From the NCBI GenBank assembly GCA_031256815.1, contig JAIRPU010000022.1:1-15146 (forward strand): 15,146 nucleotides of DNA, read 5' to 3'. This document shows, piece after piece, positions 1 through 5,577 of this stretch. A program made the position numbers and the translations under genes. The DNA comes from Spirochaetaceae bacterium. Its GTDB lineage: Bacteria; Spirochaetota; Spirochaetia; Treponematales; Breznakiellaceae. Under the pieces are notes generated by a model. The model was given only the letters and a program-made list of their open reading frames with translations. It was not told the DNA's origin and did no database searches. How positions within the stretch are numbered: the first letter of the stretch is position 1; the number at the start of each line of letters is the position of its first letter.

Positions 1-31
1 TGCGCAAACGCGCAGGGCAGGACGCGCCTGT

Positions 32-56
32 GTCGTGCGGCGAGTGGCCGCACGAC
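32..56. repeat. Perfect 10-bp inverted repeat
   Basis: Arms at 32-41 (GTCGTGCGGC) and 47-56 (GCCGCACGAC) are exact reverse complements around a 5-nt loop, GAGTG. The right arm shares its last base with the left arm of the next hairpin, so the two sit back to back. No T-run follows, so it is not an obvious intrinsic terminator. Confidence 0.7.
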
Positions 57-87
57 CCGCGAAACCGCATTGTTGCGGTTTCGCGGG
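56..87. repeat. Perfect 14-bp inverted repeat, AAACCGC/GCGGTTT family
   Basis: Arms at 56-69 (CCCGCGAAACCGCA) and 74-87 (TGCGGTTTCGCGGG) are exact reverse complements with a 4-nt loop, TTGT. The AAACCGC ... GCGGTTT core recurs at 4997-5025 and 5516-5546, so this belongs to a dispersed hairpin family. The base pair next to the core is G-C here and T-A in the 5516 copy. Confidence 0.75.
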
Positions 88-142
88 CAAGTCAACCGGT
101 GTATGCCGCAGGTTTAAGCCGCCACAGGTCTGTTTCCCAAGC

Positions 143-171
143 CCGTCCGCTGCGCAGGCCGAAGCGGACGG
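143..171. repeat. 9-bp inverted repeat with 11-nt loop
   Basis: CCGTCCGCT (143-151) pairs perfectly with AGCGGACGG (163-171). The loop is longer than in the other hairpins of this window. It may simply be part of the same GC-rich repeat mosaic. Confidence 0.5.
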
Positions 172-227
172 ACAGCCAGGGACTGTCTTGTTTGCCACGG
201 CCCACCCTGCGCAGCGCGGACGGCCAC

Positions 228-256
228 GCCGGAAAAGCGCGGAGCGCTTTTCCGGC
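228..256. repeat. Perfect 13-bp hairpin, GGAAAAGCGC family, copy 1
   Basis: GCCGGAAAAGCGC (228-240) pairs perfectly with GCGCTTTTCCGGC (244-256) around a 3-nt loop, GGA. The same stem occurs at 5358-5386, and a variant with one compensated base pair occurs at 5124-5152. Three copies in 15 kb, two in intergenic DNA nearly 5 kb away, mark it as a dispersed palindromic repeat. Confidence 0.8.
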
Positions 257-286
257 TGCCTTGTTTGCCCACCACGCAAACCGGCC

Positions 287-307
287 CGCGCCCGCGCAGC
301 GGGCGCG
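287..307. repeat. Perfect 9-bp hairpin with GCA loop
   Basis: CGCGCCCGC (287-295) pairs perfectly with GCGGGCGCG (299-307) around a 3-nt loop, GCA. It has the same architecture as the other hairpins here, but I found no second copy of its stem sequence. Confidence 0.6.
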
Positions 308-409
308 CATAGCAAACGCGCAAGCGATTGAAGCGGAATTTGCAAGCGAAGCGAAGCAAATTGTAGCGGAAAGCGCGGTTTTTGCCGGTTGGAATTTGGA
401 GCGGCATTT

Positions 410-445
410 AGGATTAGGATTAGGAAGAGGATTAGGATTAGGAAG
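410..445. repeat. 18-bp tandem duplication of GGATTA-rich unit
   Basis: The 18-bp unit AGGATTAGGATTAGGAAG occurs twice without a gap (410-427 and 428-445), and each unit holds two GGATTA hexamers. It runs directly into the left arm of the AT-rich hairpin at 443-477. As a period-18 repeat it would encode Leu-Gly/Gly-Arg repeats if translated, but no credible gene covers it. Confidence 0.75.
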
Positions 446-481
446 AGAATAAAAATCTTATAGATTTTTATTCTCTTTTTT
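443..481 (+). terminator. Terminator-like 16-bp AT-rich hairpin with T-run
   Basis: AAGAGAATAAAAATCT (443-458) pairs perfectly with AGATTTTTATTCTCTT (462-477) around loop TAT, and T residues continue to 481. The perfect stem followed by U's resembles an intrinsic terminator, but the stem has few G-C pairs. On the minus strand the matching A-run precedes the stem. No gene for it to terminate is visible in this window; a gene further left could use it only if its end is far from the stem. It could also be another structured repeat. Confidence 0.4.
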
Positions 482-488
482 ATGCCCG

Positions 489-518
489 CGCGCAAGCGCG
501 TTGCGCTTGCGCGGTTTT
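489..518 (+). terminator. GC-rich 11-bp hairpin followed by GTTTT
   Basis: CGCGCAAGCGC (489-499) pairs perfectly with GCGCTTGCGCG (503-513) around loop GTT, and is followed by GTTTT. A GC-rich stem with a short U-run fits a weak plus-strand intrinsic terminator. It fits equally well as one more member of the 3-nt-loop hairpin set found across the window. Confidence 0.35.
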
Positions 519-725
519 ATCGTCAGCCCCCCCAGCGCAAACCCGCAGGACGGGACCGCGGCGCGGCGGCCCACGTCGCGGCGGCCCACATAGCGGTGGG
601 CGCAGCGGCGCAGCCCCGTCGCTTATGCCTCCGGCAAAAATGCGCCCAAAATACCCTGAATGTATATTAAACTGTGCCTTTAATCATTTTCTCTAATTCG
701 GAATTTACAGCGCGTGAAAGGGCTA

Positions 726-754
726 TTGAGCATAGTTGCTTTCTCTGATATTTT
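726..754 (+). promoter_or_regulatory. Weak sigma70-like promoter candidate for priA
   Basis: TTGAGC (726-731) and TATTTT (749-754) are separated by 17 nt. Each hexamer matches the sigma70 consensus at four of six positions. The predicted start of transcription would lie only a few bases before the priA ATG at 767, leaving almost no leader, and no clear Shine-Dalgarno is present. Treat as tentative. Confidence 0.25.
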
Positions 755-766
755 ATTCAGATTACT

Positions 767-2881
767 ATGAGGCGGCGTTATTTTGAACTTATTTTTGACA
801 CTCCGGTAAAACAATCGTGGATATACTATTCCCACCTGGAGGAAGCGCAGGTTGGAAGCCGCGCTGTTGCCGAGTTTGGACGTACCGGTGAGCGCGTAGG
901 CTATATTATAAGCGAAGTTTCCGAACTGCCCTCAAGTATTAAAAGCAATTCACTCAAACCAATATGGCGTGTTGTCGATAAAATGCCGCTTTTTGGAGAA
1001 GAAGAAATTGAGCTTTCGCGCTGGATTTCGGCTTATTATTTTTGCAGCCACGGAGAGGCGATTGCCGCCGTACTGCCCAGCGCAACCCGCGCTGCGGGTT
1101 TAACTGCTATTTCGTGCGGTGATTTTGAAAATATAGCGCACAAGCGGCTTACGCTCTCTGCCGAGCAGGAAGCGGCGCTTGCCGCCATAACCGGCGTTGT
1201 AGGCAGCCGGAGTAATTCCGGCTCCGGCAAGGAAAATGCTGATAAATTTTTTGCAAACAGCGGCGGAACAGGAAACGCGGACGCGTCCGGGGGCGGCTGG
1301 AAGACTGGCGGCAGAGGAGATGAAGAAGGCCATGCGCTTTCTCCTCAGCATTACTATCTTTACGGCATTACCGGTTCAGGTAAAACTGAAGTTTTTTTGC
1401 GCGCTGCGGAACGTTTTTTAACCGCCGGTATGTCTGTAATTTATCTTGTGCCGGAAATTTCCCTTACACAACAGGCGGCGGAAATAATCAGTGAACGTTT
1501 TGGCAACCTTGCCGCCATGGTTCATTCGGGGCTTAGCGCCGGACAACGGCTTGCCCAATGGCGGCGAATCCGCGCGGGCGAAGCGCGGATTATAGTTGGG
1601 CCGCGCAGCGCGATTTTTGCGCCTGTTAGAAAACTTGGGCTTATAATCATAGACGAAGAGCATGACGGTTCGTTTAAGTCTGGAAATACGCCGCGCTATC
1701 ATTCAAGACAAATTGCCATGCACCGCTGCGCGGTTTCCAGCGCTACGCTGGTTATGGGCTCTGCAACGCCCTCTCTTGAAGCATGGCGGCTTATGAACGA
1801 AGGCCGGATACAACGGCTTGATCTTACCACGAGGCTTTCCGGCGGGAAAATGCCGGATATAAAAATAGTAAACATTGAACACAGTTCTAGCTGTCTTTCC
1901 GCCGAGTTACAGGAAGAGATCCGAAAAACCGCGCTGGCGGGCAAACAGAGCATACTTTTTTTGAACAGGCGTGGTTTTTCATACTTTTATCACTGTAAAG
2001 AATGTGGTTTTGAACTTACCTGCAAACGCTGTTCTGTTTCGCTTACATGGCATAAATCGATTGGCAAGGCAATTTGCCATTACTGCGGATACGAAACGGT
2101 TCCTCCTGAATCCTGCCCGAATTGCGGCTCTCTTGAAGCGGGTTTTATTGGAATTGGGACGGAAATGGTAGAAGAAGAAGTAAAACGCCGTTTCCCGGAA
2201 CTTAGGGTGCGGCGTCTCGATTCCGACATGATAATGAGAAAAGATGTTCTTGAAGAAACGCTGACGATGTTTCGCGCCGGCGCGATAGATATTCTTTTGG
2301 GAACGCAAATGGTCGCAAAAGGGCTGAATTTTGCAGGAGTCCGGCTGGTAGGCGTTATTTTTGCCGATACAGGCCTGCATTTGCCGGATTTTCGCGCTGC
2401 GGAACGCACCTTTTCGCTTATTGTGCAAGTTGCCGGCCGCGCAGGACGTTTTTCGCCGGATGGTAAAGTGCTTGTTCAAACGCTGCGCCCCTTTGACCCT
2501 GTAATTCGTTCCGCATGCGCGCTTGATGTTGAAGGTTTTTTTAACGCCGAACTTGAAAACCGGCGTTTACAGCGCTTTCCTCCGTGGACGCGGCTTATAC
2601 GCATTGTGGCGCGCGGAAAAAACAAGGACAGGGTTGTTACGGCGATTAACCGGTTTTTCGAGCTTGTCCGTCCGGTAATAACGGAGGATTACGACATTCT
2701 TGGCCCTTCCGAATGTTCAATATCGCTTTTATCCGGCAGCCACCGGCATCAACTTCTGCTTCGCGGAGAAAACATGGCGCGGCTCCACGCGGCTTGCCGC
2801 AGCGCTCTTGAAGAATATGGCATTAAAAAAGACCCGCGCGTTTATCTTGAAGTAGACGTTGACCCGGCTCAAATCCTGTAA
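767..2881 (+). CDS. priA: Primosomal replication-restart helicase PriA
   Basis: PriA is a superfamily 2, 3'-to-5' DNA helicase that recognises stalled or repaired replication forks and reloads the replicative helicase. Residues 1-105 match the PriA DNA-binding domain. Walker A GSGKT is at 203-207 and the DEEH box at 296-299. Eight cysteines at 410, 413, 419, 422, 437, 440, 450 and 453 form the two-zinc insertion, and GTQMVAKG (512-519) and QVAGRAGR (554-561) are the helicase C-terminal motifs. The 704-residue length is near the usual ~730. The ATG at 767 is chosen because the PriA N-terminal domain begins right after it; there is no clear ribosome binding site. Oddly, residues about 146-190, just before Walker A, form a Gly/Ser-rich linker where the family normally has only a short connection. 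The gene converges on thrS. Confidence 0.95.
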   Translation: MRRRYFELIFDTPVKQSWIYYSHLEEAQVGSRAVAEFGRTGERVGYIISEVSELPSSIKSNSLKPIWRVVDKMPLFGEEEIELSRWISAYYFCSHGEAIAAVLPSATRAAGLTAISCGDFENIAHKRLTLSAEQEAALAAITGVVGSRSNSGSGKENADKFFANSGGTGNADASGGGWKTGGRGDEEGHALSPQHYYLYGITGSGKTEVFLRAAERFLTAGMSVIYLVPEISLTQQAAEIISERFGNLAAMVHSGLSAGQRLAQWRRIRAGEARIIVGPRSAIFAPVRKLGLIIIDEEHDGSFKSGNTPRYHSRQIAMHRCAVSSATLVMGSATPSLEAWRLMNEGRIQRLDLTTRLSGGKMPDIKIVNIEHSSSCLSAELQEEIRKTALAGKQSILFLNRRGFSYFYHCKECGFELTCKRCSVSLTWHKSIGKAICHYCGYETVPPESCPNCGSLEAGFIGIGTEMVEEEVKRRFPELRVRRLDSDMIMRKDVLEETLTMFRAGAIDILLGTQMVAKGLNFAGVRLVGVIFADTGLHLPDFRAAERTFSLIVQVAGRAGRFSPDGKVLVQTLRPFDPVIRSACALDVEGFFNAELENRRLQRFPPWTRLIRIVARGKNKDRVVTAINRFFELVRPVITEDYDILGPSECSISLLSGSHRHQLLLRGENMARLHAACRSALEEYGIKKDPRVYLEVDVDPAQIL
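1200..1340 (+). repeat. Low-complexity in-frame insertion in priA
   Basis: This stretch encodes PriA residues about 146-190, rich in Gly, Ser, Asn and Lys, between the DNA-binding domain and the helicase core. It contains a 12-bp perfect palindrome, CGGACGCGTCCG (1278-1289), and a short hairpin, GCCGGA ... TCCGGC (1206-1222). The reading frame stays open. The boundaries are estimates based on my memory of how close the PriA Q-motif region usually lies to Walker A. Confidence 0.5.
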
Positions 2882-3083
2882 GCCAACCTGCGGCTTGCCG
2901 GCCGCGCCGGTTGGTAGCGACGGGCTCATGCCGGCCGCATGAAACCACCGAATTATACCGGCCGCTGAAACCAGCCGCTGATACCTGCGGCCTGAAACCG
3001 GCCGCGCCGGTTAAACACCGCGCAAAAGCGCGCCAATGTTACAGCCCCGCTCTTGCAGCGCGGCGTTCAGATTTTTGTAAGTG
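2882..3083. other. GC-rich convergent gap between priA and thrS
   Basis: This 202-bp gap between two gene 3' ends holds four copies of CCGGCCGC (2898, 2931, 2958, 2998), three of them preceded or followed closely by TGAAACC. A 15-bp exact repeat, CCGGCCGCGCCGGTT, occurs at 2898-2912 and 2998-3012, offset by exactly 100 bp. Just after priA, CCAACC (2883-2888) can pair with GGTTGG (2909-2914), enclosing GCGGC/GCCGC, but no T-run follows. No gene or clear intrinsic terminator is visible. Confidence 0.55.
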
Positions 3084-4853
3084 TTATAAATCGATACTTT
3101 TGGATTCGATTTTTTTATCAATATAAGTTATAAATTCTTCAAGCTTCATTGCCGGAAGCTGCCTGCCATCGCGCAGACGCACGGCTACCGTCCCCTGCGC
3201 CTCTTCTTTTTCGCCCACTACAAGCATATATGGGATTTTTTTTGTTTGACAAGCGCGGATTTTGGCGTTAAGCCGTTCGCCGGAAAGTTCCGCGCAAACA
3301 CGAAGCCCCTGTGTTTTAAGCGCCGCCATAGTTTTTTCCGCATAGCCAAAAAAAGTTTCGCTTACAGGAATTACGGCTGCCTGCCATGGAGCGCACCAAA
3401 CCGGAAAAGCGCCGCCAAAATGCTCTATAAGAACGCCGAAAAAACGTTCCAGTGAACCCAAAAGCGCGCGATGAATCATGTAAGGCCGCTTACGGCTGCC
3501 GTCCGCATCGATAAAACTCATATCAAAACGTTCCGGTTCGTTAAAATCAAATTGAATCGTCGTCATCTGCCATTCGCGCCCTAAAGCGTCTTTCACTTTT
3601 AAATCGATTTTTGGGCCATAAAATGCCCCGCCGCCTTCATCTATTTCGCAAACAAGCCCCTCTTTTTCCGCCGCTTTGCGAAGGCTGTTCGTTGCGGCAA
3701 CCCAGCGTTCTTCCTCACCCACGCTTTCCGCAGGGCGCGTGGCGATGTAGGCTTTTATCTCTTCAAACCCGAATATCTTCCAAATTTGAAGACTGAACCG
3801 TAGAACTTCGATAATCTCATCTTCCATCTGCGCCGGCGTACAAAAGATATGGGCGTCGTCCTGTGTAAATCCGCGAACACGCAGAAGCCCGTGCAAAACG
3901 CCTGAACGCTCGTAACGGTAAACAGTCCCCAGCTCCGCCCAGCGCAGAGGCAGCTCGCGGTAACTGCGCCCTGAACTTTTGTAAATTAAAATATGAAAAG
4001 GACAGTTCATCGGCTTTATTATGTAGTCCTGATTATCAATTTGCATGGGGCTGTACATATTGGCGCTGTAAAAACCAAGGTGCCCTGATGTTTCCCAAAG
4101 CCAGCTTTTACCTATATGGGGGGTGTAGAGTATCTCGTAACCGTTTTTATAATGCTCTTTTCGCCAAAAATCCTCAATGGCCACGCGCAAACGGCCGCCA
4201 TTTGGATGCCAGTAGATAAGGCCTGCGCCCGCTTCTTCGTGAGTTGAATACAGATCCAGCTCCTTTCCAAGACGACGGTGGTCGCGTTTTTCAACTTCTT
4301 CGAGAAATGCAAGATGCGCTTTAAGTTCCTTTGGCGATTCCCATGCGGTAGCGTATATTCTGGTAAGCATTCCGCGTTTTTCATCTCCGCGCCAGTAAGC
4401 GCCGGCAATATTCATTAATTTGAAAGCGCCGCTGTGAATTTGGCGTGAATTTGTTACATGAGGCCCGGCGCATAAATCAAACCAGCGGACAAAGCCGGAA
4501 GAATCGCGCTGCTCATAAATGGAAATGGGTTCGTCTTTGGGCAGTCCTTCTATAAGTTCGAGTTTATAAGGTTCGTCCGCAAAGCGCTTTAAGGCCTCTT
4601 CGCGGCTAAGCTCAACGCGGACAAATTCTTCATTTTCTTCGATAATCTGCTTCATATCTGCGCTGAGCGCCTCCAGGTCTTCTTCTTTTAGCGGAGACGG
4701 GAGTTTGAAGTCGTAGTAAAAGCCCGTTTCAATTGCGGGACCAATCGCGCATTTTGTGCCTGGAAAGCGGCGTGTTACAGCTTCCGCCATAATATGAGAA
4801 AGCGAATGACGGACGGCGTTGAGTTTTTCGTTGATTGAGTTTTTTTCGCCCAT
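3084..4853 (-). CDS. thrS: Threonyl-tRNA synthetase lacking the TGS domain
   Basis: ThrS is a class II synthetase that charges tRNA(Thr) and edits mischarged Ser-tRNA(Thr). Start: the ATG at 4853 has a Shine-Dalgarno (AAGAGG) about 5 nt upstream; an in-frame ATG at 4871 (6 residues longer) lacks one and overlaps a possible -10 box. From 4853 the protein has 589 residues. The editing domain keeps H16, H20, C128 and H132. The catalytic zinc ligands C284, H335 and H461 lie exactly 50 residues before E. coli C334, H385 and H511. Motif 3 (GSLERF) and a C-terminal anticodon-binding domain (about 490-580) are present. The N-terminal TGS domain (about 57 residues in E. coli) is absent, since the protein begins right at the editing domain. 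Whether this is a lineage trait or a local loss cannot be told here; no TGS remnant was recognised upstream. Confidence 0.95.
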   Translation of the reverse strand: MGEKNSINEKLNAVRHSLSHIMAEAVTRRFPGTKCAIGPAIETGFYYDFKLPSPLKEEDLEALSADMKQIIEENEEFVRVELSREEALKRFADEPYKLELIEGLPKDEPISIYEQRDSSGFVRWFDLCAGPHVTNSRQIHSGAFKLMNIAGAYWRGDEKRGMLTRIYATAWESPKELKAHLAFLEEVEKRDHRRLGKELDLYSTHEEAGAGLIYWHPNGGRLRVAIEDFWRKEHYKNGYEILYTPHIGKSWLWETSGHLGFYSANMYSPMQIDNQDYIIKPMNCPFHILIYKSSGRSYRELPLRWAELGTVYRYERSGVLHGLLRVRGFTQDDAHIFCTPAQMEDEIIEVLRFSLQIWKIFGFEEIKAYIATRPAESVGEEERWVAATNSLRKAAEKEGLVCEIDEGGGAFYGPKIDLKVKDALGREWQMTTIQFDFNEPERFDMSFIDADGSRKRPYMIHRALLGSLERFFGVLIEHFGGAFPVWCAPWQAAVIPVSETFFGYAEKTMAALKTQGLRVCAELSGERLNAKIRACQTKKIPYMLVVGEKEEAQGTVAVRLRDGRQLPAMKLEEFITYIDKKIESKSIDL

Positions 4854-4869
4854 ATTTACCTCTTGCCGC

Positions 4870-4878
4870 ATTGTATCA
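4870..4878 (-). promoter_or_regulatory. Possible extended -10 for thrS
   Basis: On the minus strand TGATACAAT fits an extended -10 box (TGN plus TACAAT, five of six consensus bases), with no recognisable -35. Transcription would begin at about 4862, leaving a leader of roughly 10 nt that would cut into the Shine-Dalgarno at 4858-4864. That conflict lowers confidence. It argues against the upstream ATG at 4871 being the start. Confidence 0.25.
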
Positions 4879-4952
4879 AAGCCGCCGCCTTCTCTCTAGC
4901 CCACCCCCGCCTGCGATAAGACCGCGCACCGCGCTGGGGGCAGAAGATGTGC

Positions 4953-4981
4953 CCGGCCGCTTCGCCATGCGAAGCGGCCGG
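4953..4981. repeat. Perfect 13-bp hairpin with CAT loop
   Basis: CCGGCCGCTTCGC (4953-4965) pairs perfectly with GCGAAGCGGCCGG (4969-4981) around a 3-nt loop, CAT. The CCGGCCGC motif in the stem also recurs in the 2882-3083 gap and in the first three units of the 35-bp tandem repeat before valS. Confidence 0.75.
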
Positions 4982-4996
4982 TGTGGGGCGATAAGA

Positions 4997-5025
4997 CCGG
5001 CTAAACCGCAACGCGGTTTCGCCGG
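4997..5025. repeat. AAACCGC/GCGGTTT hairpin with one mismatch
   Basis: CCGGCTAAACCGC (4997-5009) faces GCGGTTTCGCCGG (5013-5025) around loop AAC, with a single T/C mismatch. The T is the left-arm base found in the 5516-5546 copy and the C is the right-arm base found in the 56-87 copy. The element therefore looks intermediate between two fully paired versions. Confidence 0.7.
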
Positions 5026-5237
5026 CTTCAGGTAGAGGCCGCCGCAGGCGGACTGCCCCCGCGGTCTGCGCGTCCGCGCAGGCAGCAGCGCTTCGCGGCC
5101 GCCTGCGGCGGCAAACGCCGGCGGCCTGAAAAGCGCGGCGCGCTTTTCAGGCGTGTCCCCCGCTGCGCTTTGCGCAGAGGGGGGCGGCAAACAATGCAGC
5201 GCCCTGCCAAGCAGTGCGCTGCCTACACATCGGCCGC
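5024..5237. repeat. ~215-bp direct repeat, copy A
   Basis: The copy runs from GGCTTCAGGTAGAGGCC to ACACATCGGCCGC and is repeated at 5255-5471. Both copies contain, in the same order, a CTGCGCG/CGCGCAG hairpin, the GAAAAGCGC hairpin, the CTGCGC/GCGCAG hairpin with TTT loop, and the GCAGCGC/GCGCTGC hairpin with CAA loop. In copy A two of these stems carry one mismatch each. Confidence 0.8.
5124..5152. repeat. Perfect 13-bp hairpin, GAAAAGCGC family, copy 2
   Basis: GCCTGAAAAGCGC (5124-5136) pairs perfectly with GCGCTTTTCAGGC (5140-5152) around loop GGC. It differs from the copies at 228 and 5358 by a T-A pair in place of G-C at the fourth stem position, changed on both arms, so pairing is kept. 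Confidence 0.8.
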
Positions 5238-5357
5238 TGCGCGCCGCAGGCGACGGCTTCAGGTAGAGGCCGCCGCAGGCGGACTGCCCCCGCGGTCTGC
5301 GCGTCCGCGCAGGCAACAGCGCCTCGCGCGGCCGCCTCGCGGTGGCAAACGCCGGCA

Positions 5358-5386
5358 GCCGGAAAAGCGCGGCGCGCTTTTCCGGC
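5358..5386. repeat. Perfect 13-bp hairpin, GGAAAAGCGC family, copy 3
   Basis: GCCGGAAAAGCGC (5358-5370) pairs with GCGCTTTTCCGGC (5374-5386) around loop GGC. Its stem is identical to the copy at 228-256, with only the loop base changed (GGA there). Confidence 0.8.
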
Positions 5387-5390
5387 GTGT

Positions 5391-5417
5391 CCCCCTCTGC
5401 GCTTTGCGCAGAGGGGG
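5391..5417. repeat. Perfect 12-bp hairpin with TTT loop
   Basis: CCCCCTCTGCGC (5391-5402) pairs with GCGCAGAGGGGG (5406-5417) around loop TTT. The paralogous stem in copy A (5157-5183) has one G/A mismatch. Confidence 0.75.
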
Positions 5418-5427
5418 CGGCCAACAA

Positions 5428-5456
5428 TGCAGCGCCCTGCCAAGCAGGGCGCTGCA
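5428..5456. repeat. Perfect 13-bp hairpin with CAA loop
   Basis: TGCAGCGCCCTGC (5428-5440) pairs with GCAGGGCGCTGCA (5444-5456) around loop CAA. The paralogous stem in copy A (5196-5222) has one C/T mismatch in an otherwise identical 12-bp stem. Confidence 0.75.
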
Positions 5457-5515
5457 TTACACATCGGCCGCGTGGGCCGCAATGCCGCGCGCAAGCGCGG
5501 CGCAGACGACGGCCG

Positions 5516-5546
5516 GCCGGCTAAACCGCAACGCGGTTTAGCCGGC
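5516..5546. repeat. Perfect 14-bp AAACCGC/GCGGTTT hairpin
   Basis: GCCGGCTAAACCGC (5516-5529) pairs with GCGGTTTAGCCGGC (5533-5546) around loop AAC. It lies about 30 bp past the pirin stop codon on that gene's downstream side. There is no U-run, so if it acts on the pirin transcript it would more likely stabilise the 3' end than terminate transcription alone. Confidence 0.75.
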
Positions 5547-5577
5547 TTCAGGCGGAACCCGCCGCAAGTCCGAAGGC

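Larger units (their letters stand above)
1..766. other. Gene-free GC-rich region upstream of priA
   Basis: I see no convincing gene. Open frames exist on both strands but have no ribosome binding site, no recognisable protein family, and run through perfect inverted repeats, so I read them as products of high GC content. The region holds hairpins at 32-56, 56-87, 143-171, 228-256, 287-307, 443-477 and 489-513, plus an 18-bp tandem duplication at 410-445. Composition falls to AT-rich in the last 100 bases before priA, where a promoter would be expected. No tRNA cloverleaf was recognised. Confidence 0.6.
5255..5471. repeat. ~215-bp direct repeat, copy B
   Basis: This is the second copy of the 5024-5237 unit, about 231 bp downstream, with an 17-bp gap between the copies. 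The TTT-loop stem (5391-5402 with 5406-5417, 12 bp) and the CAA-loop stem (5428-5440 with 5444-5456, 13 bp) are perfect here but carry a mismatch in copy A. The copies differ mainly around the GCGCTTCGCGG / GCGCCTCGCGCGG stretch and by 3 bp in total length. Confidence 0.8.
4872..5577. other. Gene-free hairpin array between thrS and pirin gene
   Basis: These 706 bp are extremely GC-rich and hold no credible gene, although several frames on both strands stay open by composition. At least nine perfect or one-mismatch hairpins cover much of it: 4953-4981, 4997-5025, 5124-5152, 5157-5183, 5196-5222, 5358-5386, 5391-5417, 5428-5456 and 5516-5546, all with 3-nt loops; a 7-bp stem with GCAA loop lies at 5484-5501. 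About 215 bp are duplicated head to tail inside it. A long minus-strand frame reads in the same phase through both duplicates, but has no ribosome binding site and no family resemblance. Confidence 0.7.

Noticed and set aside
30..452. 140-residue open frame and overlapping frames at the left end
   Set aside because: No ribosome binding site or family resemblance; it runs through three perfect hairpins and ends in a repeat-derived LGLGLGRGLGLGRE tail. Several frames on both strands are open at once, as expected at this GC content.
1979..2479. 166-residue minus-strand frame inside priA
   Set aside because: It lies fully antisense to the zinc-binding and helicase motifs of PriA and has no recognisable features.
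2883..2914. Intrinsic terminator after priA
   Set aside because: A compound stem is possible but there is no T-run and the stem has a bulge, so termination here is not supported.
4851..4871. Longer thrS start at the ATG at 4871
   Set aside because: It has no Shine-Dalgarno, while the ATG at 4853 has AAGAGG at proper spacing, and the six extra residues match nothing in the family.
4876..5457. 193-residue minus-strand frame across the hairpin block, with internal repeats
   Set aside because: The protein repeats merely reflect the DNA duplication. There is no start signal, and perfect inverted repeats with base-paired substitutions explain the conservation better than coding does.
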